Of a stretch of DNA of 64,000 nucleotides, positions 32,646 to 40,378 are shown in pieces. Source of the DNA: Eubacterium sp. 1001713B170207_170306_E7 (GTDB lineage Bacteria > Bacillota > Clostridia > Eubacteriales > Eubacteriaceae); assembly GCF_015547515.1 (NCBI RefSeq), contig NZ_JADMVE010000004.1:372001-436000 (forward strand), read 5' to 3'. The position numbers and the translations under genes were made by a program. Every line of letters begins with the position of its first letter. Position 1 is the first letter of the stretch. The notes below the pieces were generated by a model. That model was not told the DNA's origin. It was given only the letters and a program-made list of their open reading frames with translations, and did no database searches.

Positions 32646-34055
32646 ATGAATTTTACTTACGAACCCCTTACACAAAAACAGATCGAAGACGTTCATCAGG
32701 CTACCCTGGATGTGCTGGAAAAATGCGGCGTCGAAATGTGTGACGAACGAGCCCATGAAATTTTCAAAAAACACGGCGCCACCGTTGACGGCAACATTAT
32801 CAAAATTCCGCCGAAGGTGGTTGAAGACTGTATGAAGCTTGCTCCGAGATCCTTCATACTGGACGCGGCCAATCCGGACCGCTCGGTCAACATCGGCGCG
32901 ACAGACCGTCCGCTCATCGCCCCCAACGCCACATCCCCCTTTATCATTGACGATGAGTTCAAACGCCGCAAAGTCAATTTTGACGACATGCGCAATTTCT
33001 TCAAGCTGTCCCAGAGCAGCAGCTGTGTGGACATCGGCGGTCAGCTCATTGTGTTCCCGACCGACAACTGTACTTACAAGGAAGGCGTTATCACTGCGAT
33101 CTACGAGTATTTCCTGCACATGGACAAGCCCATGAACCTCTGCTCGGTTGACCGCAATACCATCGACATGACCATGGAAATGATGCACCTGCTCACTGAA
33201 AAGGATGGCGGCTATCCTCTCTTTGCTTCTCTGTCTCCGATTTCACCGCTCCGTTTTGACGAGGATCTGCTGGACGGCCTCTTTTACGCAGCTGAAAAGA
33301 ATCAGGTCATGGAGGTTACGCCCTGTTCCGCAGCCGGCCTGACCGGACCAATCACAGGGATCGACAACGTGGTGCTGACCAACGCGGAAAACGTGGCGAT
33401 GTTTACGCTCATTCAGCTCATTAACCCGGGACTGCCAGTGGTTTATTCGACCTATACCTGTATCACGGACATGCGTACCTTACAGCTCTGTACCGGCGCT
33501 GCCGAAAGCATTAAAATGTGCGCCATGGCACGCCAGATGGCCGGATACTATGAAGTGCCCTTTGACATGCCCTCCGGCAGCACCGACGCCAAAAACTGCG
33601 ACGTTCAGGCAGCGCTTGAAGCCACAGCCGCGATCATGAACGCTTTTGCCGCCAAGCTGGACATCGCCATGTTTATGCTGGGCAGCCTGGACAGCTTTAA
33701 CAGCGCCAACTACCGCAAGTTTATCCTGGACGAAGAAATCATCAAGCACGTTCAGGCTTACATTAAGCCGGCCAAGGATATGGACATTAACAAAACGGTT
33801 GATCTGATCACTGAAGTCGGCCAGCACGGCACGTATGTCAAGCATAAAAACACACTGCGCAACTACCGCAAGGAACACAGCTTCCCGGATTTCGGTGTCC
33901 GCAGCACTTACGAGGAATATGTCATCGAGAACAAGGATATCACCCAGCGCATCGACGCTCAGCTGAAAAAACGGATGGACGCTTACGTTGCGCCTGAAAT
34001 TCCGGAAGACAAAAAAGTTAAGATGAAAGAAATCTTTGACAAATATCTGCATTAA
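32646..34055 (+). CDS. MttB-superfamily (non-pyrrolysine) methyltransferase 3, divergent branch
   Basis: 469 residues from ATG 32646 (AGGAGG 9 nt upstream; a longer in-frame start at 32619 precedes that RBS). The fold is MttB-like (TLDVLEKCGVEMCDERAHEI, SPISPLRFDEDLLDGL, TPCSAAGLTGPITG, GLPVVYSTYTCITDMR, GSTDAKNCDVQAALEA). It lacks the PLCYDHDPLE and SPCAMP.LTAP stretches of the three sigma-54-linked paralogues, so it belongs to a different branch and probably has a different substrate. No in-frame amber codon. It is flanked by EamA transporters and divergent from the corrinoid/GntR operon, making a self-contained methyl-transfer locus. Confidence 0.9.
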   Translation: MNFTYEPLTQKQIEDVHQATLDVLEKCGVEMCDERAHEIFKKHGATVDGNIIKIPPKVVEDCMKLAPRSFILDAANPDRSVNIGATDRPLIAPNATSPFIIDDEFKRRKVNFDDMRNFFKLSQSSSCVDIGGQLIVFPTDNCTYKEGVITAIYEYFLHMDKPMNLCSVDRNTIDMTMEMMHLLTEKDGGYPLFASLSPISPLRFDEDLLDGLFYAAEKNQVMEVTPCSAAGLTGPITGIDNVVLTNAENVAMFTLIQLINPGLPVVYSTYTCITDMRTLQLCTGAAESIKMCAMARQMAGYYEVPFDMPSGSTDAKNCDVQAALEATAAIMNAFAAKLDIAMFMLGSLDSFNSANYRKFILDEEIIKHVQAYIKPAKDMDINKTVDLITEVGQHGTYVKHKNTLRNYRKEHSFPDFGVRSTYEEYVIENKDITQRIDAQLKKRMDAYVAPEIPEDKKVKMKEIFDKYLH

Positions 34056-34125
34056 ATTTTTTCGGGAGCTCTGGACTGGGCTCCCTTCCCTGCCTGTTTT
34101 ATAGATTATATTTAAGGAGAGAAAA

Positions 34126-35154
34126 ATGGACGCAACGAAAAAAAGGGGCGTAGGTTTTGGCATCTTTCTGGCCTGCAGCTCTGCTGTGGCTACCGGTACC
34201 TTCGGCATTTTCCTGCATTACCTGTCGGTATTCGGCCTCAGTGATGATACCGTCACCCTTATCGGCCCTGTCTTTATGTTTATTGCTTTTTTACTCATCG
34301 CGCTTGTCAAGGACCGCAGGCTGCTCCTTGCCCCGAAGAAGCTGTATTATTTTACAATGATTGCGGTCAGCGGTTTTGTGCTGTATCCGCTTTATAATTT
34401 TACCTATGTGCGCGTATTCGCCAACCTGCCAATGGCCATCGCTTCCTTATTCCACTTCTCGAACGCCATTGTTCTGGTATTTCTGATGCGGATTCTGTTC
34501 AAGCAGAAGATTACCAAGGAAAAGTTGATCTGCTGTATCCTGGCCATTGCCGGTATTATGCTGGTACTTCAGATTATCACCTTTGGCGCGGTGGCTCCGG
34601 AGGACAGTGTTCCGATCACTGCCATGGGCATTTTCTGGGGTGTTGCAGTGGCCTGCGCTCTGGCGCTTGTCTACTCCATCGACTATTTTCACATCAGCCA
34701 CGATGTGCCGGTAATCACCACTCAGATCTATGCCTGCCTGTGCAGCTCCATCATTCTGCTGATTACCTCAAATCCGGCAGCAGTCGGCCAGAATATTATG
34801 GAATCAATCTCCGCCAACGGCCCCATCGTCATCGTGGTGTCCCTGATTTACTGCGCGGTGCTCATGTGGTCCTATTATTCCATCACAGCCTGCTACAACT
34901 ACATCGACGCCTCCTACGGCGCGCTGACCTTTGTGCTGGAGCCCAGTGTCGCGGCTGTTTTAGGCTTTATCATCCTGCATGAAACCCTGACCCCGCTTCA
35001 GATGCTGGGGATCGCCATTGCGGTCTGTGCCATTGTATTTATGCAGTACTCTGAAGGCAAACGGGAAAAAGCTGAGCTGGCCGCCCAGGCCCAGTCGGCC
35101 GGCAGCACCGACCAGGATTCCAAAGGCGCCAATCCTGAAGTTGACGTCGAATAG
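34126..35154 (+). CDS. EamA/DMT family transporter 2
   Basis: 342 residues with ten hydrophobic helices and EamA motifs (LPMAIASLFHFSNAIVLVFL; YGALTFVLEPSVAAVLGFII). A hydrophilic tail of about 35 residues follows the last helix. AAGGAG precedes ATG. It lies 70 nt after mttB 3 across a small GGGAGC/GCTCCC stem-loop (34064-34085), probably on the same transcript, and 22 nt before a paralogous transporter. Confidence 0.85.
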   Translation: MDATKKRGVGFGIFLACSSAVATGTFGIFLHYLSVFGLSDDTVTLIGPVFMFIAFLLIALVKDRRLLLAPKKLYYFTMIAVSGFVLYPLYNFTYVRVFANLPMAIASLFHFSNAIVLVFLMRILFKQKITKEKLICCILAIAGIMLVLQIITFGAVAPEDSVPITAMGIFWGVAVACALALVYSIDYFHISHDVPVITTQIYACLCSSIILLITSNPAAVGQNIMESISANGPIVIVVSLIYCAVLMWSYYSITACYNYIDASYGALTFVLEPSVAAVLGFIILHETLTPLQMLGIAIAVCAIVFMQYSEGKREKAELAAQAQSAGSTDQDSKGANPEVDVE

Positions 35155-35176
35155 CCCAATGCCTGAAGGAGTGTGA

Positions 35177-36157
35177 ATGACCATGCCACTGCTCAAACAT
35201 AAGGGAACCGCTTACGGTATTCTGTTAGCCGGTTCTTCTGCTGTAGCGACCGGAACCTTCGGCCTGTTTTTAAACTACTTTGACAGCCTTGGCATTTCCG
35301 AAAACGCCATGTCGACCTTTACGCCGTTAGCTGTCCTGGTTTTTTACCTCATCTATACCCTGGTCACCCAGCCAAAGGTTCTCAGGCTGCCCAGAAAGCG
35401 CTTCTATTTTACCCTCATCGTGTGCAGCGGAATGATCGCCTCGCCGCTTTATATCTATACGTCGATCCGTTCCTTTAACGCGCTGCCCATCGCCGTGGCC
35501 TCACTGCTTGACTTTTCCAACGCGATTGTTCTGGTTTTTCTGATGCGCCTTTTCTTTAAATCAAAGATCACAAAAGAAAAGCTTATTTCCTGCGCCATTG
35601 CTGTTTTCGGTATGGTGCTGGTGCTTAACCTCCTGGGAACACATGTCAGCGATCTCACGACCATCGGTATTTTCTGGGGGCTGGCCAACTGCTTTAGCTT
35701 AGCCGTTGCCTATCTTTTTGATTATTACCACATCACCAACGGCGTTTCCTATCTGGCTTACCTGGTTTATTCCAACGCCATGGGACTCCTTGTCTTCTCC
35801 TTTAAGGCAACGCCGCTTCAGGTATTCAGGGAATTTGTGGCCGCTGCCCCTTCCGGCGGCCTGACGATGTGGCTCATGCTCCTCGGCTATTTTGCCGTTC
35901 TGGTCATATCCTATGGAACCATCGCGGTTTCCTACAACTATATCGAAGCCTCCACGGCTTCTCTGGCCTTTGTGCTTGAGCCCACCACGGCCGCGCTCCT
36001 CGGCTTCTTTGCCCTGAGCCAGCATCTCGGTTCCCTCCAAATCGTCGGGATGATCATCGCCGTGGCCGCCATTGTCTATATGCAGTACACCGGCAGCAAG
36101 GCCGACGAAGCCGCCGTAAAAACGAATGAAAAGAAAAAAGTGGTTCAGAACGAGTGA
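35177..36157 (+). CDS. EamA/DMT family transporter 3
   Basis: 326 residues, ten helices, EamA motifs (LPIAVASLLDFSNAIVLVFL; TASLAFVLEPTTAALLGFFA). Third close relative of the same transporter around mttB 3. Tandem EamA genes may form a heterodimer, as some small DMT proteins do, but at this ten-helix length each half-pair is normally self-sufficient; different substrates are equally possible. GAAGGAG precedes ATG. Confidence 0.85.
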   Translation: MTMPLLKHKGTAYGILLAGSSAVATGTFGLFLNYFDSLGISENAMSTFTPLAVLVFYLIYTLVTQPKVLRLPRKRFYFTLIVCSGMIASPLYIYTSIRSFNALPIAVASLLDFSNAIVLVFLMRLFFKSKITKEKLISCAIAVFGMVLVLNLLGTHVSDLTTIGIFWGLANCFSLAVAYLFDYYHITNGVSYLAYLVYSNAMGLLVFSFKATPLQVFREFVAAAPSGGLTMWLMLLGYFAVLVISYGTIAVSYNYIEASTASLAFVLEPTTAALLGFFALSQHLGSLQIVGMIIAVAAIVYMQYTGSKADEAAVKTNEKKKVVQNE

Positions 36158-36171
36158 TAAATATGGGAATG

Positions 36172-36216
36172 AAAAAATAGCAGCCGTCCCCATCAGGGTA
36201 CAGACTGCTATTTTTT
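36172..36216. terminator. bidirectional terminator
   Basis: AAAAAATAGCAG (36172-36183) and CTGCTATTTTTT (36205-36216) form a perfect stem with A/T runs. It ends the mttB 3-EamA-EamA transcript and, on the minus strand, the MNT-HEPN gene. Confidence 0.8.
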
Positions 36217-36880
36217 ATGCTATTTTTTGATAAAGTTTCTCAAAAACATCAGTATAGCTCATGGTGATCCGCTCACATATTTTAGCGGCTGCTTCATCAC
36301 TATAGAGATGTGAGGTAGCATTGCGGTCATTGAGTATCTGTAACCAGAGTGCTTCGTCCTCTATGAGCCCATCGGCAAAGGCTTCCCGCATGGTTGCTTT
36401 AGGACTGTTAAATCCGCTATAGCCCTGGTCAAGGAGATACTCTCTTGTCGTTTTCCAGGCGAGCTCTGTTGTGAATTCAAAGCGCTGAATCACACCATCG
36501 CGCATGGTTTTATTGCCGCCGCTGGCTTCAAAATCTGCAATGGCTTCTTTTAAACGAGCGATCGCCAGACCGAAGTTCTCCTTTTTCGTCCCTAGTTTAT
36601 CCATAATGACTTTTCCTTCTTTATAAATATTATCAAGCAGTGCCGGCTCTGTATCATTATCCACAAAAACAAGGTCAAACTTTTTTAGTGAAGCAAGATT
36701 TAAGATATCCTCTGTAAATTGTGTCTGCTCTCTGAGGTTTTCTCCTTTTGTAAAAATGGCGAGATCAATATCGCTGTTTTCTCTGGCGTCTCCCCGCGCA
36801 GTTGAACCAAACAGAATTATTTTAACGATCTCCGAATACTTGCTGCCAACCACTGCAATGGCATCCATAAGCTGCTGCAT
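36215..36880 (-). CDS. fused MNT nucleotidyltransferase - HEPN (HI0074-like) protein
   Basis: 221 residues. Residues 1-95 are a minimal nucleotidyltransferase: GSTARGDARENSDIDLAIF carries the GSxxRG and DxD motifs. Residues about 105-215 are an HI0074/HepT-like helical bundle, with FEFTTELAWKTTREYLLD and NDRNATSHLYS; RNATSH fits the HEPN RNase motif Rx4-6H. MNT and HEPN are normally separate antitoxin and toxin genes (MntA-HepT), where the MNT protein AMPylates the HEPN toxin. Here both are on one chain, so any toxin would be tethered to its own antitoxin. It is a single gene between terminator and promoter. Toxicity is not shown by sequence. Confidence 0.88.
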   Translation of the reverse strand: MQQLMDAIAVVGSKYSEIVKIILFGSTARGDARENSDIDLAIFTKGENLREQTQFTEDILNLASLKKFDLVFVDNDTEPALLDNIYKEGKVIMDKLGTKKENFGLAIARLKEAIADFEASGGNKTMRDGVIQRFEFTTELAWKTTREYLLDQGYSGFNSPKATMREAFADGLIEDEALWLQILNDRNATSHLYSDEAAAKICERITMSYTDVFEKLYQKIA

Positions 36881-37035
36881 TCTCTCACTCCTTTGTGTCT
36901 ATTATACCCTACAGGCCCTGTTTTTGCAAAAAACGCAATTTATTTTTTCTTCACCTAAAATTCTTAAAAACATCATAAATTCATCACATTTGTAATGTAA
37001 AATTTTTGTAAAGTTTGAAATGAAAGGAAAAACAC

Positions 37036-37770
37036 ATGAACACATTATCACAAAACAACAGCGTTTTTCAGCGGATTGAGAAAAAATACCGTCTGTCCGG
37101 TGAAAAGTACTGGACGCTGATTCAGGCTTTGAAGCCTTACATACAGATGGATGAATACGGACGCCACACCATCTGCAATATTTATTATGATACCGAGCAC
37201 TTTGACCTGATCCGGCATTCCATCGAAAAGCCGCCCTATAAGGAAAAGCTGCGGCTGCGCAGCTACGGCGTTCCGGGGCCGCAGGATACGGTTTATATCG
37301 AAATTAAGAAAAAGTGGCGGCGTACGGTTTACAAGCGCCGCACCGCCATGACCCTCACCCAGGCCCAGGCCTACCTTAACCACGGAATACGTCCGGAAAT
37401 GGACAGCCAGATTCTCCGGGAGATCGACTATTTTCTGAATTTTTACCGGCCTGTCCCCAGGCTCTTTCTGGCCTACGACCGCATCGCCTGCTACGGCATT
37501 CAGGACGATGACATCCGGATTACCTTTGACGCAAACATCCGAAGCCGCGAGAATGACCTGAAGCTTGCCAGCGGCGACGCCGGCACAGCGCTTCTTGAAA
37601 GCCAGGAGGTACTCATGGAAATTAAAATTCCCAACGCCATGCCGCTGTGGCTGACGCGCATCCTCTCTGAGCTTCAGATATACCCAACTTCTTTTTCAAA
37701 ATACGGAAACATCTACAAGCACAGCCTCGTGCAGGAAAGGAGAACAAGACTTTGTTCACAACAATCATAG
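37036..37770 (+). CDS. VTC domain polyphosphate polymerase-like protein
   Basis: 244 residues matching the VTC catalytic tunnel domain: RIEKKYRLSGEKYW, CNIYYDTEHFDL, KEKLRLRSYG, YIEIKKKWRRTVYKRR, RLFLAYDRIACYG and VLMEIKIPNAMPLW, with alternating basic residues and the metal-binding Glu at the expected strands. The yeast relative makes polyphosphate. Bacterial members usually sit beside DUF4956 membrane proteins and CotH or Cthe_2159-like proteins, as here. The downstream gene starts inside its last 19 nt. Confidence 0.85.
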   Translation: MNTLSQNNSVFQRIEKKYRLSGEKYWTLIQALKPYIQMDEYGRHTICNIYYDTEHFDLIRHSIEKPPYKEKLRLRSYGVPGPQDTVYIEIKKKWRRTVYKRRTAMTLTQAQAYLNHGIRPEMDSQILREIDYFLNFYRPVPRLFLAYDRIACYGIQDDDIRITFDANIRSRENDLKLASGDAGTALLESQEVLMEIKIPNAMPLWLTRILSELQIYPTSFSKYGNIYKHSLVQERRTRLCSQQS

Positions 37771-38429
37771 ATACCGCCACCACCGGCCAGATGACCATCA
37801 GCACTGCGCTGATCTGCACCTTTGTCTCTCTGGCGCTGGGATTTGTCATCGCCATCGTTTATATGGCACACGGCACCTATTCCAAAAACTTTGTCATCAC
37901 ACTGGCGCTGCTGCCCGCCATGGTGCAGATCGTTATCATGCTGGTCAACGGCAATCTGGGCACCAGTGTCGCGGTTCTCGGGGCTTTCAGTCTTATCCGT
38001 TTCCGGTCTGTACCGGGCAGCTCCCGGGAGATCAGCAGCATCTTCTTCTCCATGGCGGTCGGTCTGGCCACCGGCACGGGCTATGTGGTCTTCGCGGCTG
38101 TTATCACCGTGATTATCAGCCTGGTAATGCTGGTTCTCTGCCGTTCTCCCTTTGGCGAGCGCAAGCCGCTGGATAAGGAGCTGCGCATCACCATTCCCGA
38201 AAATTTGGATTACTCTGAAATTTTTGACGATATCTTTGAAGTCTATACCAAGAAAGTCTCGCTGGAACAGGTCAAAACCACAAACCTCGGCAGCATGTAC
38301 GAGCTTTCATATCACATTGTGCTGAAACGGGCCGGGGACGAAAAGGCCTTTATTGACGCTATCCGCTGCCGCAACGGCAATCTGACCGTGGTCTGCGGAC
38401 GGCCCCAGACCATTTCGGAGGCCCTTTAG
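37752..38429 (+). CDS. DUF4956 family membrane protein
   Basis: 225 residues. The start is TTG at 37752, overlapping the VTC gene end by 19 nt, with GGAAAGGAGA upstream. Four membrane helices (residues about 10-130; LGFVIAIVYMAHGTYSKNF, LGAFSLIRFRSVPGSSREIS) precede a soluble C-terminal domain of about 85 residues. The family has no fixed function but regularly partners with VTC-domain proteins, so it may be the membrane anchor or channel of that system. Confidence 0.82.
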   Translation: MFTTIIDTATTGQMTISTALICTFVSLALGFVIAIVYMAHGTYSKNFVITLALLPAMVQIVIMLVNGNLGTSVAVLGAFSLIRFRSVPGSSREISSIFFSMAVGLATGTGYVVFAAVITVIISLVMLVLCRSPFGERKPLDKELRITIPENLDYSEIFDDIFEVYTKKVSLEQVKTTNLGSMYELSYHIVLKRAGDEKAFIDAIRCRNGNLTVVCGRPQTISEAL

Positions 38430-38439
38430 GAGATAAACC

Positions 38440-40341
38440 ATGAAAAAGACAAGCTTTTTACTTTTAGCCTTTATACCACTTTTTATAGCACTGCTATTGT
38501 TTACTGCTGGCTGTTCCGCGGCCAAAACCGACAGCGCATCAGCCACCGGCAGCACCCCCAGCACCGGCTATGACGCCGAGGATTACGACACCGACTACAG
38601 CGATGAAAACCCACAGTCCGTCACCCTGAACGGTAGCACCATCGACTTTTCCGGTGACGGCGCGACCGTAAACGGCAGCACCCTGACCATCACAGGTGCC
38701 GGCGCCTATGTGCTCTCAGGCACCCTGAACGATGGCAGTATTATCGTGGACGCTGATAAAAATGCCACGGTCCGCCTGGTACTTAAGGACGCGAACATCA
38801 CCTCAGGCACCGGTGCGGCCATCTACAGTAAACAGGCCGGAAAAACCCTGATCACCCTGGAGTCTGGTACTCAAAACAGCCTGAGTGACGGCGCGGCGCG
38901 GGACGCGGCGGACACCGAAGCACCCACCGCTGCCCTCTACGTCCAGGATGACCTGACCATCAACGGTGACGGTGCGCTGTCTGTCACTGGCAATTATAAC
39001 GACGCCATCACCTCAAAGGACGACCTTAAAATCATGTCGGGCAGTATCACCATTCCTTCCTCTGTGGATGACGGCATTGTGGGGCGTGACGCCACCAAAA
39101 TCGCCGGCGGCACCCTGAATATCAGCGCCACCGGCGACGGAATCAAGGCAACCAACGACCAGGACGCCGCAAAAGGCACCATCCAGATTGATGGCGGCAC
39201 CATCGACATCACAGCCGGCGCCGATGCTGTCCAGGCTGAAACCACCCTGACGGTAAATGGCGGTTCCTTCAAGCTGAACACCGGCGGCGGCAGTGCCAAC
39301 AGCAGTGACAAGGCCGGAACCGCCGGCAACACCTGGGGGAACTGGCAGCAGGCGCCGCAGACCGCGGCCGACGACACCAGCGACGCAACCCAGAGCGCCA
39401 AGGCGCTGAAGGCCGGCAGTGCCATCACCATCAGCGGCGGCACCTTCGACATCGACTCCTCTGACGACTCGATCCACTCAAACGGCACCATCGACATCAA
39501 GGACGGAACCTTTAACCTGAGCTCTGGCGATGACGGTATCCATGCCGACACCGCGCTGACCATCGACGGCGGCACCTTTGACATTGCCAAATGCTACGAG
39601 GGGCTTGAAAGCATGAGCATTACCTTAAACGGCGGCAAGGGCAGTATTGTGGCCAGCGATGACGGCATCAACGCGGCGGGCGGTGACGGCTCCTCCCAGA
39701 ACGGCCGGCCGGGCCAGAACCCGATGGAAACCGCCAGCGTGGATGACGGCTCCATTGTGCTGAACATTAACGGCGGCGACTGGGCCATCAACGCCGGAGG
39801 CGACGGCCTGGATTCCAACGCCTCCATCAACCAGACCGGCGGCACCGTCACCATCGACGGCCCGACCGACAGCGGCAACGGCGCTCTGGACTATGACGGC
39901 ACCTATAACCTGACTGGCGGTACCCTGATCGCAGCCGGCAGCTCCGGCATGCTCCAGACACCGTCCACCAGCTCCAGCCAGAACAGCATTTCGCTGACCT
40001 TCACTTCGTCACAGGCAGCTGGCACAGCCATCAGCCTGAAAAATGACAGCGGTCAGGAAATCGCAAGCTACACCCCCTCAAAGGCGTTCCAGAACATCAT
40101 CATCAGCACGCCGGATATCCAGACGGGTACGACCTATACCCTGACCAAAGGCGGGGCTGACCTCACCACTGTAACGTCCTCCTCTTCCGTCACAAGCATT
40201 GGCGAGGACGGCAGTACTTATAGCGGCGGCATGGACGGCGGTCCCGGCAATATGGGCGGCCCTGGCGGCACCCAGCCCGGCGGCAGCGCTCCGCAGGATA
40301 TGCAGGGTGGACAGCCGCCGCAGGGTGGTCCCGGCAATTAA
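38440..40341 (+). CDS. Cthe_2159-like carbohydrate-binding beta-helix lipoprotein
   Basis: 633 residues. A lipoprotein-like signal (LLFTAGCSAAK) is followed by NGSTIDFSGDGATVNGSTLT and many short beta-helix repeats of the GGTLNISATGDGIKATN and GGTFDIDSSDDSIHSNG type with conserved DDGI/DDSIH turns. This fits the DUF4353/Cthe_2159 family, whose clostridial member binds cellulose and acidic sugars and calcium. The last 45 residues are a G/P/Q/M-rich tail. Third gene of the operon, 10 nt after DUF4956. Likely role: wall- or membrane-associated polysaccharide binding. The link to polyphosphate metabolism is by neighbourhood only. Confidence 0.85.
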   Translation: MKKTSFLLLAFIPLFIALLLFTAGCSAAKTDSASATGSTPSTGYDAEDYDTDYSDENPQSVTLNGSTIDFSGDGATVNGSTLTITGAGAYVLSGTLNDGSIIVDADKNATVRLVLKDANITSGTGAAIYSKQAGKTLITLESGTQNSLSDGAARDAADTEAPTAALYVQDDLTINGDGALSVTGNYNDAITSKDDLKIMSGSITIPSSVDDGIVGRDATKIAGGTLNISATGDGIKATNDQDAAKGTIQIDGGTIDITAGADAVQAETTLTVNGGSFKLNTGGGSANSSDKAGTAGNTWGNWQQAPQTAADDTSDATQSAKALKAGSAITISGGTFDIDSSDDSIHSNGTIDIKDGTFNLSSGDDGIHADTALTIDGGTFDIAKCYEGLESMSITLNGGKGSIVASDDGINAAGGDGSSQNGRPGQNPMETASVDDGSIVLNINGGDWAINAGGDGLDSNASINQTGGTVTIDGPTDSGNGALDYDGTYNLTGGTLIAAGSSGMLQTPSTSSSQNSISLTFTSSQAAGTAISLKNDSGQEIASYTPSKAFQNIIISTPDIQTGTTYTLTKGGADLTTVTSSSSVTSIGEDGSTYSGGMDGGPGNMGGPGGTQPGGSAPQDMQGGQPPQGGPGN

Positions 40342-40346
40342 GCATC

Positions 40347-40378
40347 AAAAAGAGCTGCATCGCAATGCAGCTCTTTTT
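40347..40378. terminator. bidirectional terminator
   Basis: AAAAAGAGCTGCAT (40347-40360) and ATGCAGCTCTTTTT (40365-40378) with a 4-nt loop. It ends the VTC/DUF4956/Cthe_2159-like operon and the convergent EAL gene, whose stop codon it touches. Confidence 0.88.
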
